This document shows positions 52,959 to 62,725 of a DNA stretch of 64,000 nucleotides, piece after piece. Below the pieces are notes generated by a model. The model worked only from the letters and a program-made list of their open reading frames with translations. It had not been told where the DNA came from and made no database searches. This DNA comes from DASWZN01 sp963841635 (GTDB lineage Bacteria; Acidobacteriota; Terriglobia; Bryobacterales; Bryobacteraceae). The stretch spans positions 2,294,001 through 2,358,000 of the forward strand of contig CAWJDO010000002.1 in NCBI GenBank assembly GCA_963841635.1, read 5' to 3'. Positions within the stretch are counted from its first letter, which is position 1; each line of letters begins with the position of its first letter. The position numbers and the translations under genes were made by a program.

Positions 52959-54416
52959 CCCAATACTGTTCACTTAACAAACATTTCTATGCTATTCTGT
53001 TTGGGGCGGGAGGCCCCAGGAATGGCCCGTACCGTTGCGTCCTTACCCGCCGGGAGCCGCATTACCGACTACATCAGCCTCGGCGTCATCGCGAAGTTCT
53101 TCCCTGCCGAAAAAGTCCGCGAGGCTCTCAGGCAAACCGATCGCGCCAGCGTACGCGAGCGCGACTTGCCGGCCCACGTGGTGGTGTACTACGTAATCGC
53201 GTTGGCGCTGTATATGCGCTCCTCTTATCGCGAGGTGCTGCGCTGTCTGCTGGAGGGAGTGCAATGGTTGCTGGACCCCTCGGCTACCGTGAAGGTGGCG
53301 GGCAAGTCCGGCATCTCGCAAGCCCGAAGCCGCCTGGGGCCGGGACCTTTGAAGAAGCTATATGAGGCCATCGTGGTCCCCATCGCGGAGAGGCGGACCA
53401 AGGGCGCCTGGTATCGCGACTGGCGATTGATCAGCTTGGACGGCAGCACGTTGGACACCGCCGATACCGCCGCCAACGATAAAGCCTTCGGGCGTCCCGG
53501 CGCCAGTCGCGGCTCCAGCGCTTTCCCCAAACTTCGCTTCGTGGCGCTGCTGGAGAACGGAACCCACGTGTTGTGGGCCGCGCGCATGAGCAAATACGCT
53601 ACCGATGAGATCACGCTGGCTCAGGACGTCGTGCCCGCGCTCAGCAAAGGGATGTTGTGCCTAGCGGACCGCTTCTTCCCCGGCTACAAACTCTGGCGGA
53701 CGGCGGCGCATACCGGAGCGGATTTGCTGTGGCGCGTCCGCCAGAATGCTCGTCTGGATGTCGACCGGCGCCTGCCCGACGGCTCCTATCTGAGTCGCTT
53801 TTACAGCTCGACTTCGGACCGCCGAAACCAGCGCCGGGGGATCGCAGTCCGCGTGATCGATTATCGCCTCAAGGACGTCCCGGGGGCCGAACCGATCTAC
53901 CGATTGGTTACTACCGTCCTCGACCCCCTCCAAGCTCCCGCCAAAGAACTGGCGGCGCTCTATCATGAGCGCTGGGAAATCGAGACCGCTTTGGATGAAC
54001 TCAAGACCCACCTGCGCGGAGCCCAGATCGTGCTGCGCAGCAAAACGCCAGAGTTGGTGGAGCAGGAGTTCTGGGGCCTGCTCATGGCGCACTTTGCGAT
54101 CCGCGGCTTGATGCACGAAGCCGCCCTGCGGGCCGATGAAGATGCCGACCGGCTCTCCTTCCTGCATTCTGTGCGGGTGGTCCAGCGACGCATGGCCCGC
54201 TATGTCGCTGTTCCCCCCTCGGCAGAGGAAAACCCTGCATGAAGCGATCCTGGACGAGATCCTGCAAGAGCGTGTCTCATCCAGCCGCAATCGGGTCAAC
54301 CCTCGCGGGGTGAAACGCAAGATGAGCAACTATCCGCTACGCCCGCGGAAGCGCCAACGCACGCGCCGTGTCGACGTTTCCAAGCGGATCAGGATCATTA
54401 AGTGAACAGTATTGGG
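52959..54416 (+). mobile_element. IS4-family insertion sequence, copy 2
   Basis: Left end CCCAATACTGTTCACTTAA, right end TTAAGTGAACAGTATTGGG, a perfect inverted repeat. Left flank is GCTAAG, right flank GCTAGC. Confidence 0.9.
52989..54405 (+). CDS. IS4-family transposase, two-frame (copy 2)
   Basis: Same as copy 1 with a single residue difference (GSRITDY in place of GSRNTDY). The first frame ends at 54242; the -1 shift at the CCCCCC run (54213-54218) would continue to 54405. The DDE residues and Y(2)R(3)E(6)K motif are intact. Confidence 0.8.
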
Positions 54417-54422
54417 GCTAGC
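54417..54422. repeat. 6-bp target duplication GCTAGC, right outer copy
   Basis: GCTAGC follows the right end of copy 2 directly and matches 49465-49470. Confidence 0.75.
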
Positions 54423-54653
54423 GGCGATACCCCAGCCTCTCGCCGAAGTCTTTCCCCTCCAGCCGGTCCACCAGGCCGCTACGCAGACGGTGGCCACAAC
54501 AGCCGAGAACCACGGAGCGAAGAGCAGGTTGGCGGGGGGCGACAAAGCGTAGCTCCCGTGACTTGTGTACAGGATGCTCCTGAGAGAGATCACCAGGTGC
54601 AGCAGGAATTCGAACGCGAAAACCCAGCATATGAGCCTTCTGATATCTTGCAT
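54417..54653 (-). pseudogene. Ankyrin-repeat membrane protein, 5' part
   Basis: Starts ATG 54653 (MQDIRRLICWVFAFEFLLHL) with AAAGGCGA upstream, and encodes two hydrophobic segments (the second is FAPWFSAVVATVCVAAWWTG). The frame ends at ...GWGIAAS where the last two codons are the GCTAGC duplication. The next residues in the 3' part are LLNILIF, in the same frame. With the 3' part it gives a protein of about 250 residues: N-terminal membrane domain, then ankyrin repeats at the C-terminus. Confidence 0.85.
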
Positions 54654-54728
54654 ACTCAAGTCGCCTTTCCCGGTCCTGCCGCTGTGAAGACCGCTCGCTT
54701 GCGGGCCGGGTCGAGGACGGAGCCCGTT

Positions 54729-56222
54729 CTATTGCGCGCTCTCCACCTGCCGGCGGCGCTCGGCGAGCTCGTCCTGGATCTGCAGGTTGCGCTTCTTGCC
54801 GATCGAGTAGAAGCAGAGGGCCCCGACGATGACGCAGTACAGGAGCGCCGGATAGACGCTGATGGTCAGGCGGATACCCAGCAACGAATGCGCGGTCTGG
54901 GCCATCTTGGGTTGATAGCCGTAGCCCGCAAGGAGCCAGCCAGCGAGAAATCCGCCCAGGCTCAAACCGAACTTCAGAGCGAACAGAACGGTGGCGTAGA
55001 TCACACCCGTGGTGCGGCGGCCGGTCTTCCATTCGGCGTAGTCCGACACGTCGGCAAACATGGCCCACAGCAGCGGGATCGTCGGCGCATAGACCAGCGA
55101 GCGCAGCCAGACCAGGATGAAGATCGCCCAGATGTTGTCGGGCGGCAGGAAGATGAACGCGGCCATGAACACCGTGGTCAGCGCGAAGCCGGTAAGGGCG
55201 ACGGCCTTCTTGCCGAACTTCATCGACAGGAACGTCGCACACAACACGCCGATCACAAGCACGGCCTGGCCCGACATGTTCCACAAGCTGAATCCCACGG
55301 AGGAGACGTTCGTCTTGCTTTCGTTGATCACCAGACCGAAGGTATTCAGCAGCGAGAACCACCAGCCGTGCGAACTCGCGCCGACGGCGGAGGGCAGGCC
55401 CGCGCCACGCAGGAACTCGAACAGGCGGTCCTTGTCCACGTAGTACTGGAAGAAGTAGATGACCGTGCCGTCGCGCATGGAGTTCGCCGTGAAGTGGGCC
55501 AGGGTGACGATGAACATGGCGATCCAGGGCCCGATCTTGCCCAGCGTGCCGAAGGATTGCCGGATGGAGACCTTTTCCTGCACCAGCGGCTTGACGCGCT
55601 CGCGAGTGGTGAGGAACGTGATCACGAAGCAGACCACGCAGATCAACGCCCACAGGCCGATGGTCATCTGCCAGCCCTTGGCGTTGTTGCCATTTCCAAA
55701 CTTGGCCACCAGCGGCAGCGTGAAGCCGCCCACGATCAACTGCGCGATCATCGCGGCTACGAAGCGGTACGACGACAGGCTGGTGCGCTCATTGATGTCG
55801 GGGGTCATGACCGCGGTCATGGCCGAGTAGGGTGTGTTGTTGGCCGAGTAGAGCGTCATCAGCAGCAGGTTGGTCACGGCGGCATAGACCAGCGTAGGGC
55901 CGTAGCTCCAGCCTGGCACGGTGTAGGCCAGAACCATGACGATGGCCCAGGGCGCCGCGGTCCACAGCACCCAGGGACGGAACTTTCCCCAGCGTGTGTT
56001 GGTGCGGTCCGCCATGACGCCCATCATGGGATCGAAGAAGGCGTCCCAGAACCGGCCCACCAGGAGCAGCGTGCCAGCCAGGCCTGCCGCGATGCCCATG
56101 GTGTCGGTGTAAAAATTCAACTGGAACAGGATCATCGTCATGAAGACGAAGTTCGCGGCGCCGTCGCCCAGGCTGTAGCCTGCCTTCTCAACTGCGGAAA
56201 GCTTGTGCGTGCCGTTTGTCAT
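54729..56222 (-). CDS. GPH-family sugar:cation symporter (MelB-like MFS)
   Basis: A 497-residue transporter with about 12 transmembrane segments. VEKAGYSLGDGAANFVFMTM and LVGRFWDAFFDPMMGVMADR (the conserved Asp residues and GxxxDR) are typical of the glycoside-pentoside-hexuronide:cation family, as is NERTSLSSYRF. It should import a sugar or glycoside with Na+ or H+. The kinase/GH3/GH116 operon on the same strand lies 9 kb downstream, the two being separated in part by the inserted elements. Substrate unknown. Confidence 0.87.
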   Translation of the reverse strand: MTNGTHKLSAVEKAGYSLGDGAANFVFMTMILFQLNFYTDTMGIAAGLAGTLLLVGRFWDAFFDPMMGVMADRTNTRWGKFRPWVLWTAAPWAIVMVLAYTVPGWSYGPTLVYAAVTNLLLMTLYSANNTPYSAMTAVMTPDINERTSLSSYRFVAAMIAQLIVGGFTLPLVAKFGNGNNAKGWQMTIGLWALICVVCFVITFLTTRERVKPLVQEKVSIRQSFGTLGKIGPWIAMFIVTLAHFTANSMRDGTVIYFFQYYVDKDRLFEFLRGAGLPSAVGASSHGWWFSLLNTFGLVINESKTNVSSVGFSLWNMSGQAVLVIGVLCATFLSMKFGKKAVALTGFALTTVFMAAFIFLPPDNIWAIFILVWLRSLVYAPTIPLLWAMFADVSDYAEWKTGRRTTGVIYATVLFALKFGLSLGGFLAGWLLAGYGYQPKMAQTAHSLLGIRLTISVYPALLYCVIVGALCFYSIGKKRNLQIQDELAERRRQVESAQ

Positions 56223-56330
56223 TTACGGCTCCTTTGATCTGAAGTGCTGGCCGCCGCTGGGTAGGGCAGGCGTATGGTAGGCAATTTGTTCAAGCTTACA
56301 ACTTACTACGAAACGCTCGCCGCCAGTCAA

Positions 56331-57299
56331 CTATACGTTGTTGCCGAGTTCGAAGAGCGGGTCGGCTGCACCGGCATGGGCCAGGAGCCGCGTGGTCTCG
56401 TCCTCGGTGATGGGCTGGAAGCTCTGGGCCACGTCCATGGCGAGGCGGAACCAGGCGGGATTCCCGGGTGGGAGTGCCGCGGTGACGGGCTGCGAGAGAG
56501 TCCAGCGCCAGGCCAGGGCGGATTCCTCGGGCAGCGTGCAGGGTTCGTACCAGCACTTGGGAGTGCGCTGGCTTTCGGCGAGGCTCGCCGCGTACTTACC
56601 GCGGGCCATGGCCTTGATCGCGAAGCGGGCCACGCCTTTCTTGCGCGCGTGCTCGAGCACTTGCGGACCGAAGTTGGCCTTGGAGAACAGGACGTAGTTC
56701 ACGGGGAACAGGAAAGCATCGAAAGGGGCGCGGTCCATGGCGCCGATGGCGGTCTCGACCGAATGCGCGCTGAATCCGAGGTAGCGCAGCTTGCCGGCTT
56801 TCTGCGCGGCCACGAAAGCCTCCATGGCGCCGTTGGGGCCGAAGATACGCTCGAGGTCCGCGGTCTTCTGAATGGCGTGGTGCTGGTAAAAATCCAGATG
56901 GTCGGTGCGCAGGACTTTCAGCGTGGCGTCGATGTCGGCCGCCGCGCCGGCCTTGTCGCGAAAGTCGGTCTTCGAGGAGAGGAAGCAGCGCTTCCGATAG
57001 GGCTCGAGCGCCGGTCCCATGCGCTCCTGCGCGTTGCCGTACGACGGGGAGACATCGAAGAAGTTGACGCCACGATCGAAGGCCTCCGCCACCAGACCGT
57101 TGGCGGCCTGCTGTTCGACGCTCATGAGCGCGGTGCCGCTGAAGGCCAGGATGGAAAGCTGCTCGCCCGTTTCGCCCAGCGGCCGCTTGGGGATCTGGTT
57201 CCGCGCGGCTGAAGGCTTCGCGTCGCCTGACAAGTCGCTCGACGCAGCCAGAAGCGCGGAGGCTGCGGTTCCGTTCTTCAGAAAATCACGCCGGTCCAT
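56331..57299 (-). CDS. Tat-exported aldo/keto reductase
   Basis: A 322-residue NAD(P)-linked reductase fold. The N-terminus MDRRDFLKNGTAASALLAAS is a twin-arginine signal. The catalytic tetrad is present: Asp and Tyr in VNFFDVSPSYGNAQERMG, Lys in FLSSKTDFRD, His in LDFYQHHAI. Tat-exported members are common in Planctomycetes and Acidobacteriota near sugar catabolism genes. Start ATG 57299; a nearby ATG at 57311 adds four residues. It faces the small hypothetical gene at 57364 divergently. Confidence 0.85.
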   Translation of the reverse strand: MDRRDFLKNGTAASALLAASSDLSGDAKPSAARNQIPKRPLGETGEQLSILAFSGTALMSVEQQAANGLVAEAFDRGVNFFDVSPSYGNAQERMGPALEPYRKRCFLSSKTDFRDKAGAAADIDATLKVLRTDHLDFYQHHAIQKTADLERIFGPNGAMEAFVAAQKAGKLRYLGFSAHSVETAIGAMDRAPFDAFLFPVNYVLFSKANFGPQVLEHARKKGVARFAIKAMARGKYAASLAESQRTPKCWYEPCTLPEESALAWRWTLSQPVTAALPPGNPAWFRLAMDVAQSFQPITEDETTRLLAHAGAADPLFELGNNV

Positions 57300-57363
57300 A
57301 GTAATGATCATGCACCTTTGGGCGGTGCGCGTTCAATGGCAGGCTGGTACAATCAGGACCGGG

Positions 57364-57609
57364 ATGATCCTGAACTCTCGCGTCGACCCCCGTAAGCTGG
57401 TGGGCTCCTATCCGGAGCGGCTGAGCCTGGAGCAACTCAGGGGGCTGGCCGGATACATGGTCGCGCTGGAGCTGTACACGCCCGAGACGGTGCCGGTGCG
57501 GCGGATTGAGGCGATCGGCGAAACGGTCGAGGAATGCATGGCGAATCTGGTCGAGCGCGGCCTCGAGCCACGGCATTTCGAATACATAATGTTGAAGACG
57601 CCGTACTGA
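57364..57609 (+). CDS. Small hypothetical protein, 81 residues
   Basis: Starts MILNSRVDPRKLVGSYPERL. It is soluble and slightly acidic with no cysteine. Coding quality is good and it fills the gap between the aldo/keto reductase and the tRNA. I do not know the family. Most likely a small cytosolic protein. Confidence 0.6.
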   Translation: MILNSRVDPRKLVGSYPERLSLEQLRGLAGYMVALELYTPETVPVRRIEAIGETVEECMANLVERGLEPRHFEYIMLKTPY

Positions 57610-57639
57610 GGCGCTACACTAGGGAAGTCCGTCGGAAGT

Positions 57640-57716
57640 CGGGGCGTGGCTCAGCCTGGTAGAGCGCCTGGTTCGGGACCAGGAGGTCGGTGGTTCGAAT
57701 CCACTCGCCCCGACCA
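57640..57716 (+). tRNA. tRNA-Pro (anticodon CGG)
   Basis: 77 bases from CGGGGCGTGGC to a coded CCA. The acceptor pairs CGGGGCG with CGCCCCG; the anticodon arm is CCTGG-TTCGGGA-CCAGG (anticodon CGG); the T arm is CGGTGGTTCGAATCCACTC. The integrase gene lies just downstream on the same strand, which is a standard arrangement for an element integrated at the tRNA 3' end. No second copy of the 3' end was found in the window. Confidence 0.95.
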
Positions 57717-57817
57717 ATCATTTGAATAACTTACGGGCGGAAGCCGCAAAAACAGCCCACCCAGTTGCCCACCCAGATCTGTTTGCTGTGTGAATCGAAG
57801 GTGCGTATACTGCCTCC

Positions 57818-59080
57818 ATGGCAGACAAGGCAATTGCGCCCCTCGACCCACCGCCAGAGGACGGATCAAGCCCTCTTGGCCAACCGGTCGATTTCGATGT
57901 CAGAGGTCTTGGGCTCCGACTGCCACGGGTCGACGCACCAGAGGGCTGGATAAAGAAGGTCGAACGCCGGCGCGAAGGAAAGGTCTGGGTCGGCTTTTTT
58001 CACCTCTGGAGCACGGACGCGAACGGGCGACGCGTGCGGCAGAAGAAGGAGAAGACGCTCGGGCCCGCCTCCTTGCCAAAACATGAAGCCCAGTCGAAGC
58101 TGGTCGAGTACATCGAGGAGTACACCGGCAAAGTTGTAAAACAGGGCAGCTCAATCACGACCTTCGCTGATCTGTGGAAGGCCTTCTGCGCGGTGAAGTC
58201 GGGGACGTGGTCGAAGAAGACGAAGGAAGACCTCCGCTACCTGTTTGCGAAACACGTTCTTCCGATTGTCGGGAACCAGCCGCCTCGTGAGGTCACTCTG
58301 ACGTCGATGCAGCTGCTCCTGAACAAATTGGCGGAGGACGGCTACTGCAAGTCCGCCGTAGGACAGATCCGCACATACCTCAAGGCCTGCTTCGAATACG
58401 CGGTGGACGAGGAGATCGTTCTGAAGAACCCTGCGCGGAAGGTGGCGATGCCCAATATTCGAAAGAAAGTGTGCGAACGCTTTCTGACTATGGATGAGCT
58501 TCGTGCATTGCTCGCTCAGGCATCTTCTCGTGAGCATCTAGTCCTGCGGATTCTCGCCGTCTGCGGGTTGCGGCCAGCTGAAATCCTCGTCTTGCGCGTT
58601 GAAGATTTCGAGGGCGCGCAACTTCGAATTGACGAGGCTCTGAAAGAGCGCCAGCGAGGCGAAGATCGGATAGGTTCGACGAAGACGGCAGAGAGCGACA
58701 GCTATGTCCCCGTGCCGCCGGACCTCGGCCGCGAGATCGCAGAGTGGATTGCGGCGCTTCCTGGCCGCGACGATCCGCGTGCCTTCCTGTTCGCAAACGC
58801 AGCCGGAACGGCGTTCGGCATTGGCAACTATCTCAAGCGACACCTCAAACCATTGGCGGAGGAAGCCGGCGTCCAGGACGTGACACTTCAGGCATTACGC
58901 CGCACCTCATCCACGCACATGCAGAACCACGGTACGGTCAAGGATATGCAGCGCCACCTCCGGCATACGGACCCCCAGACGACACTCAAGCACTACGCAA
59001 AGGTCATCCCCGAGAGCCTGCGAGCCGCGGTGGCTGCCCTTGATGCGCAAATCACGGGTGCGGCCAGTAGTTCGAAATAG
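57818..59080 (+). CDS. Tyrosine recombinase (phage-type integrase)
   Basis: A 420-residue site-specific recombinase. The SAM-like N-terminal domain occupies residues about 115-210 (TFADLWKAFCAVKSGTWSKK) and the catalytic domain follows: first Arg in VCGLRPAEILVLRVED, H-x-x-R in LQALRRTSSTHMQNHG, and H/W plus nucleophile Tyr in HLRHTDPQTTLKHYAKV. The gene begins 101 bases after tRNA-Pro. So it should have integrated an island there, with att at the tRNA 3' end. Confidence 0.9.
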   Translation: MADKAIAPLDPPPEDGSSPLGQPVDFDVRGLGLRLPRVDAPEGWIKKVERRREGKVWVGFFHLWSTDANGRRVRQKKEKTLGPASLPKHEAQSKLVEYIEEYTGKVVKQGSSITTFADLWKAFCAVKSGTWSKKTKEDLRYLFAKHVLPIVGNQPPREVTLTSMQLLLNKLAEDGYCKSAVGQIRTYLKACFEYAVDEEIVLKNPARKVAMPNIRKKVCERFLTMDELRALLAQASSREHLVLRILAVCGLRPAEILVLRVEDFEGAQLRIDEALKERQRGEDRIGSTKTAESDSYVPVPPDLGREIAEWIAALPGRDDPRAFLFANAAGTAFGIGNYLKRHLKPLAEEAGVQDVTLQALRRTSSTHMQNHGTVKDMQRHLRHTDPQTTLKHYAKVIPESLRAAVAALDAQITGAASSSK

Positions 59081-59185
59081 CGCGCGACCGAGCGCTTCGC
59101 CCGAGGGATTGCCGGACAGCCGGAACGTCTCGCAGACCTGGTGGCACTTTTGACGGAAGCCGCGCTTTTGCCGTAAATAGGAAAC

Positions 59186-59497
59186 GTGCCCACCAGTCGC
59201 TCAGAGGCGGCCATGCGACCCTCGAACCCAAGCGGCCAGACGAACGTAATTCCAATCGTCGCGATTGACGGCCGGCCTATACGCCAACTGGTCCGGGCGC
59301 GAGATGTTGCCAAGAAACTCGGTGTCAGCGTCTCGTGGGTCGTTCAGCACGCCTCGGGCAAGCGTAAGCCATACTTGCCGGCTGTGAAGATGGGACCCGG
59401 ACGAAGTCCACTACGATTCGACCCCAATGATGTTGAGCAGTTTATAGATGACTGTCGACGAGTCGCGGGGCAGCGGGCAGGATATGCAGGCAGGTGA
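59186..59497 (+). CDS. Small helix-turn-helix protein, excisionase/AlpA-like
   Basis: A 103-residue protein with LVRARDVAKKLGVSVSWVVQ, a helix-turn-helix of the MerR/excisionase class, followed by a wing KPYLPAVKMGPGRSPLRFDP. It matches the small directionality or regulatory proteins beside integrases. Start GTG 59186; ATG 59213 is also possible. Confidence 0.65.
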   Translation: MPTSRSEAAMRPSNPSGQTNVIPIVAIDGRPIRQLVRARDVAKKLGVSVSWVVQHASGKRKPYLPAVKMGPGRSPLRFDPNDVEQFIDDCRRVAGQRAGYAGR

Positions 59498-59647
59498 TCT
59501 ACTGTGGCCCCCAGCGCTCGTAGCGGACGACTGGGCGGGCTAGACAGCTCGCTCGTGGCCCCTGATTTTGCTAGACGGTCTTGGCGACAAGGGGCGAAAG
59601 GACGAAACGACGAGTTGGACAACGTCGTGACGGGGCAGAAACGGCAT

Positions 59648-59969
59648 ATGCGGATTGAAGCCAGTCAGAAAATCGCGGGGTTCCCCGCAATCCAGGTCCG
59701 TCTCTTGATGCGGAGGGTCGGCGGATTCAAGGTTACGCCGGTCGGCGCCGGCCAGATCCTCGGAAGCACAGCGGATCAGGCGCTGCAGCTTCTCAGAGAT
59801 CTCGGCACGGGAGGATACGTTAGCTCCGACGACGGTCAGTACTGGGAGGTAACCGACAAGGGCACGGCACTTGCTTCGGCAACGGCAGCAAAACCGCTTC
59901 GGCGAGTCACCGTCGAACGCTTGATTTCAGAACTGTTGGATCGTGTGCGAGACGTTGAGTTCGCTACTC
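59648..59969 (+). pseudogene. Winged-helix/nucleotidyltransferase protein, N-terminal part, split by IS21
   Basis: Begins MRIEASQKIAGFPAIQVRLL and has a winged helix-turn-helix (AGQILGSTADQALQLLRDLG, then GGYVSSDDGQYWEVTDKGTA). It stops shortly after LISELLDRVRDVE because the IS21 element follows at 59970. The C-terminal nucleotidyltransferase domain is at 62900-63252. The whole (about 230 residues) is the usual layout of this MNT-type family, which binds DNA and has a nucleotidyltransferase module. Confidence 0.75.
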
Positions 59970-60066
59970 TGAATTGGCCCCTTTCGATACTCTGATCTGG
60001 CCCCACCTGTAAACCGCAAACCGTGTATCTTGTTTCGGGCTTCCAAAGCCCGGAAGGAAGGACGGT

Positions 60067-61620
60067 TTGGAGAACAGGAGAGCCAAAGTGGAACTATACG
60101 AGCAGATCCGGCGGGAGTACGAGCATGGGGCCGGAACGATCCGAGCGGTGGCCCGGAAACTGGGGGTACACCGGCGAGAGGTGCGGAAGGCGATGGCCAG
60201 CGCGATGCCTGCGGAACGCAAAGTTCCGGAACGCGAGCGGCCGAAGCTGGCGCCGGCGATCCCGTTTATCGACGCGATCCTGGAAGCCGACCGCAAGGCG
60301 CCCAGAAAGCAGCGGCATACGGCACACCGGATCTGGATGCGGCTGCGCCGCGAGTTGCCCGAAGCCGAAGTGGCGGAATCGACGGTTCGCCGGTATGTGC
60401 GCGCCCGAAAGGCAGCCATGGGTCTGCTGGGGCATGAAACGTTCGTGCCGCAGTCTTACCAGTTCGGTGGCGAGGCGCAGGTGGATTGGTACGAAGGCTG
60501 GGCCGAGTTTGACGGCGAGGTCCGCAAGACTTACGTGTTCTGCTTGCGCAGCATGGCCAGCGGCGGCGCCTTTCACCGAGCTTATCCGCACGCCACCCAG
60601 CAAGCGTTTCTGGAAGCGCACGAGCTGGCTTTCGCCTATTTCGGCGGCGTGTTCCGCGTTTTGCGTTACGACAACCTGAAGAGCGCCGTGAAGAAGATCC
60701 TGCGCGGCCATCAACGGGAAGAAACCGCGCGGTTCATCGGTTTTCGCTCGCACTGGGGATTCGCCTCGGAGTTCTGCACGCCCGGCGAGGGGCACGAGAA
60801 AGGAGGCGTGGAGGGCGAAGGAGGCCAGTTCCGGCGGAACTATCTGGTGCCGGTGCCGAGCGTGCAGCACTTGGAGGAGTTGAACCTGCTGCTGGCGGCG
60901 GGATCGCGCCAAGAGCAGAACCGGGTGATCGCGGGCCGCGCACAAACCATCGGCGCGGGGATGATCGCCGAACGGGAACATCTTCTGCCTCTGGCCGTGG
61001 AGGGCTTCGATCTGGCCTCTTTGCATTTCCCGGAGATCAATGCCAGCGGGTGCGCGAAGGCGCTGACGAACTTCTATTCGGCGCCACTGCCGGTGGGCAC
61101 TTCAGTCCAGGTAAAGGTCTACTCGGCGTACGTGGAGATCTGGTATCAGGCCAAGTGCGTGGCCCGGCACGAACGCTGCTATGGGCGGCATAAGAAGGTG
61201 CTGGAACTGGAGCATTACCTGGACGCGCTGACGAAGAAGCCGGGAGCCCTGGCCGGATCGACGGCACTGGAGCAGTGCCGCGCGCAAGGACGTTGGCCCG
61301 CCAGCTACGACCGGTTTTGGGGAGTGCTGAAGGAGCGGGAGGGCAAGCAGGCCGGAACGCGAGCCATGATCGACGTTCTGCTGCTGGGCCGCGAATATGG
61401 CGCGGGGCCAGTGCGGCGAGCGGTGGAAGAGGCGTTGGAACTGGGCTGTTCGAACGTAGGGGCGATCCGCTATCTGTTGAACGTCCCTAGCCCGGAGCAG
61501 CGGCCGGTGGCCAAACAGGTAGACATCGGGGTGCTGAGCCGTTATGACCGGCCGCAGCCGAGTCTGGAGGACTACGAACGGTTACGGCCGAACTGGGCGG
61601 CGACGGAGGTGATCCAATGA
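60067..61620 (+). CDS. istA: IS21 transposase IstA
   Basis: A 517-residue transposase. An N-terminal helix-turn-helix (GAGTIRAVARKLGVHRREVR) precedes the DDE core: AQVDWYEGWAEFDG (first Asp), VLRYDNLKSAVKKILRG (second), HEKGGVEGEGGQFRRNYL (Glu). The start is TTG 60067 (or GTG 60088). The stop overlaps the istB start by four bases. Confidence 0.92.
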   Translation: MENRRAKVELYEQIRREYEHGAGTIRAVARKLGVHRREVRKAMASAMPAERKVPERERPKLAPAIPFIDAILEADRKAPRKQRHTAHRIWMRLRRELPEAEVAESTVRRYVRARKAAMGLLGHETFVPQSYQFGGEAQVDWYEGWAEFDGEVRKTYVFCLRSMASGGAFHRAYPHATQQAFLEAHELAFAYFGGVFRVLRYDNLKSAVKKILRGHQREETARFIGFRSHWGFASEFCTPGEGHEKGGVEGEGGQFRRNYLVPVPSVQHLEELNLLLAAGSRQEQNRVIAGRAQTIGAGMIAEREHLLPLAVEGFDLASLHFPEINASGCAKALTNFYSAPLPVGTSVQVKVYSAYVEIWYQAKCVARHERCYGRHKKVLELEHYLDALTKKPGALAGSTALEQCRAQGRWPASYDRFWGVLKEREGKQAGTRAMIDVLLLGREYGAGPVRRAVEEALELGCSNVGAIRYLLNVPSPEQRPVAKQVDIGVLSRYDRPQPSLEDYERLRPNWAATEVIQ

Positions 61621-62387
61621 GCGCCACCAAGCCGGTCCTGCAGGCGGCGATCCAACAGTACGCCAAACAACTGCGATTGCCCACGCTGGGCGATCAGTTT
61701 GCGCGCCTGGCCGAAGAAGCGGTGAAAGAGAAGCAATCGCATCTGAGTTATCTGGAGGCGCTGCTGGCAGCGGAAGTAGAGGAACGCGACCACAGGGCGA
61801 TGGCGCGGAGGATTCAGGAAGCGCACTTCCCGGCGGTGAAGACGATGGAGGAGTTCGACTTCCAAGTGGCGCCGCATATTTCCGTGGCGGTGATGAGGAA
61901 TCTGAGCGAGGGCGGATATCTGGCGCGCAAGGAGCCGGTCATTTTTCTGGGAGAAACGGGGACCGGGAAGACGCACTTGGCCACCGCGTTGGCGGTGGCC
62001 GCGTGCCGGCAGCACAAGCGGGTGCGGTTTACGACGGCGGCGGAAATGGTGACCGAGCTGATCGAAGCCAAGAACCAGTTGGAGCTGACGCGCGTGCGGA
62101 ATCGCTGGACGCGCTACGACCTGATCGTGATCGACGAACTGGGTTACGTGGTGATGCCGGATGCCGCGGCGGAGTTGCTGTTTCAGGTCATCGCGGGACG
62201 CGCCGAGCGAGCGGCGGTGATTGTGACAACGAACTTACCCTTCTCCGAATGGACCACCAAGTTTCCCAATGCGCGGTTATGCAAGGCGATGTTGGACCGG
62301 TTGACGGACCAGGCCAACATTATCGAGACCGGGGACGAATCCTACCGGTTCCGGAGAACGCTGGCGAAGAAAGGCGGCAAGGCATGA
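61617..62387 (+). CDS. istB: IS21 helper ATPase IstB
   Basis: A 256-residue AAA+ ATPase that works with IstA. Walker A is VIFLGETGTGKTHLATALAV, Walker B is YDLIVIDELGYVVM, and SEWTTKFPNARLCKAMLDRL is the characteristic sensor end. It overlaps istA upstream and the third gene downstream (both ATGA). Confidence 0.92.
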   Translation: MSATKPVLQAAIQQYAKQLRLPTLGDQFARLAEEAVKEKQSHLSYLEALLAAEVEERDHRAMARRIQEAHFPAVKTMEEFDFQVAPHISVAVMRNLSEGGYLARKEPVIFLGETGTGKTHLATALAVAACRQHKRVRFTTAAEMVTELIEAKNQLELTRVRNRWTRYDLIVIDELGYVVMPDAAAELLFQVIAGRAERAAVIVTTNLPFSEWTTKFPNARLCKAMLDRLTDQANIIETGDESYRFRRTLAKKGGKA

Positions 62388-62725
62388 ACCGCCGGCAGTG
62401 GTATTACGCGCACCTTCGTTGGGCCGTGATGGTGGAGGGCAAAGAAGGGCTACGCCAGTGGGAGGAGGCGGTCCACATCTTCCTGAGTGAGGATCGCGAT
62501 ACGGCATTCCAGCGGGCGTTGGAGATCGGCCACCAGGCCGAACACAGCCATGATGAGGGGCGGCGGTGGGTGGAAAGCAGGCTGGCCCAGGTTGTGAAGC
62601 TGGATTGTCTGGGCGCCAATCAGACGGAGTTTCAGGTCGTACTGGGATCGAGCAGGGCGACGGAGCGTTTGCCGTTTGAACACACGTTCGATCCGGAAGG
62701 GAGCGAGCCGGAGTCGCCATTTTAG
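62384..62725 (+). CDS. DUF4288-like passenger protein of the IS21 element
   Basis: A 113-residue soluble protein: RRQWYYAHLRWAVMVEGKEG, EAVHIFLSEDRDTAFQRALE, DEGRRWVESRLAQVVKLDCL. The WYYAHL..W beginning and R/E-rich spacing resemble DUF4288. It lies inside the IS21 ends and is coupled to istB by an ATGA overlap. IS21 elements usually have only istA and istB, so this is an unusual cargo. Function unknown. Confidence 0.6.
   Translation: MNRRQWYYAHLRWAVMVEGKEGLRQWEEAVHIFLSEDRDTAFQRALEIGHQAEHSHDEGRRWVESRLAQVVKLDCLGANQTEFQVVLGSSRATERLPFEHTFDPEGSEPESPF

Noticed and set aside
54402..56237. 611-residue plus-strand frame opposite the symporter
   Set aside because: Begins inside the IS end (MNSIGAS) and is rich in His/Gln/Gly; the minus strand encodes a full transporter.
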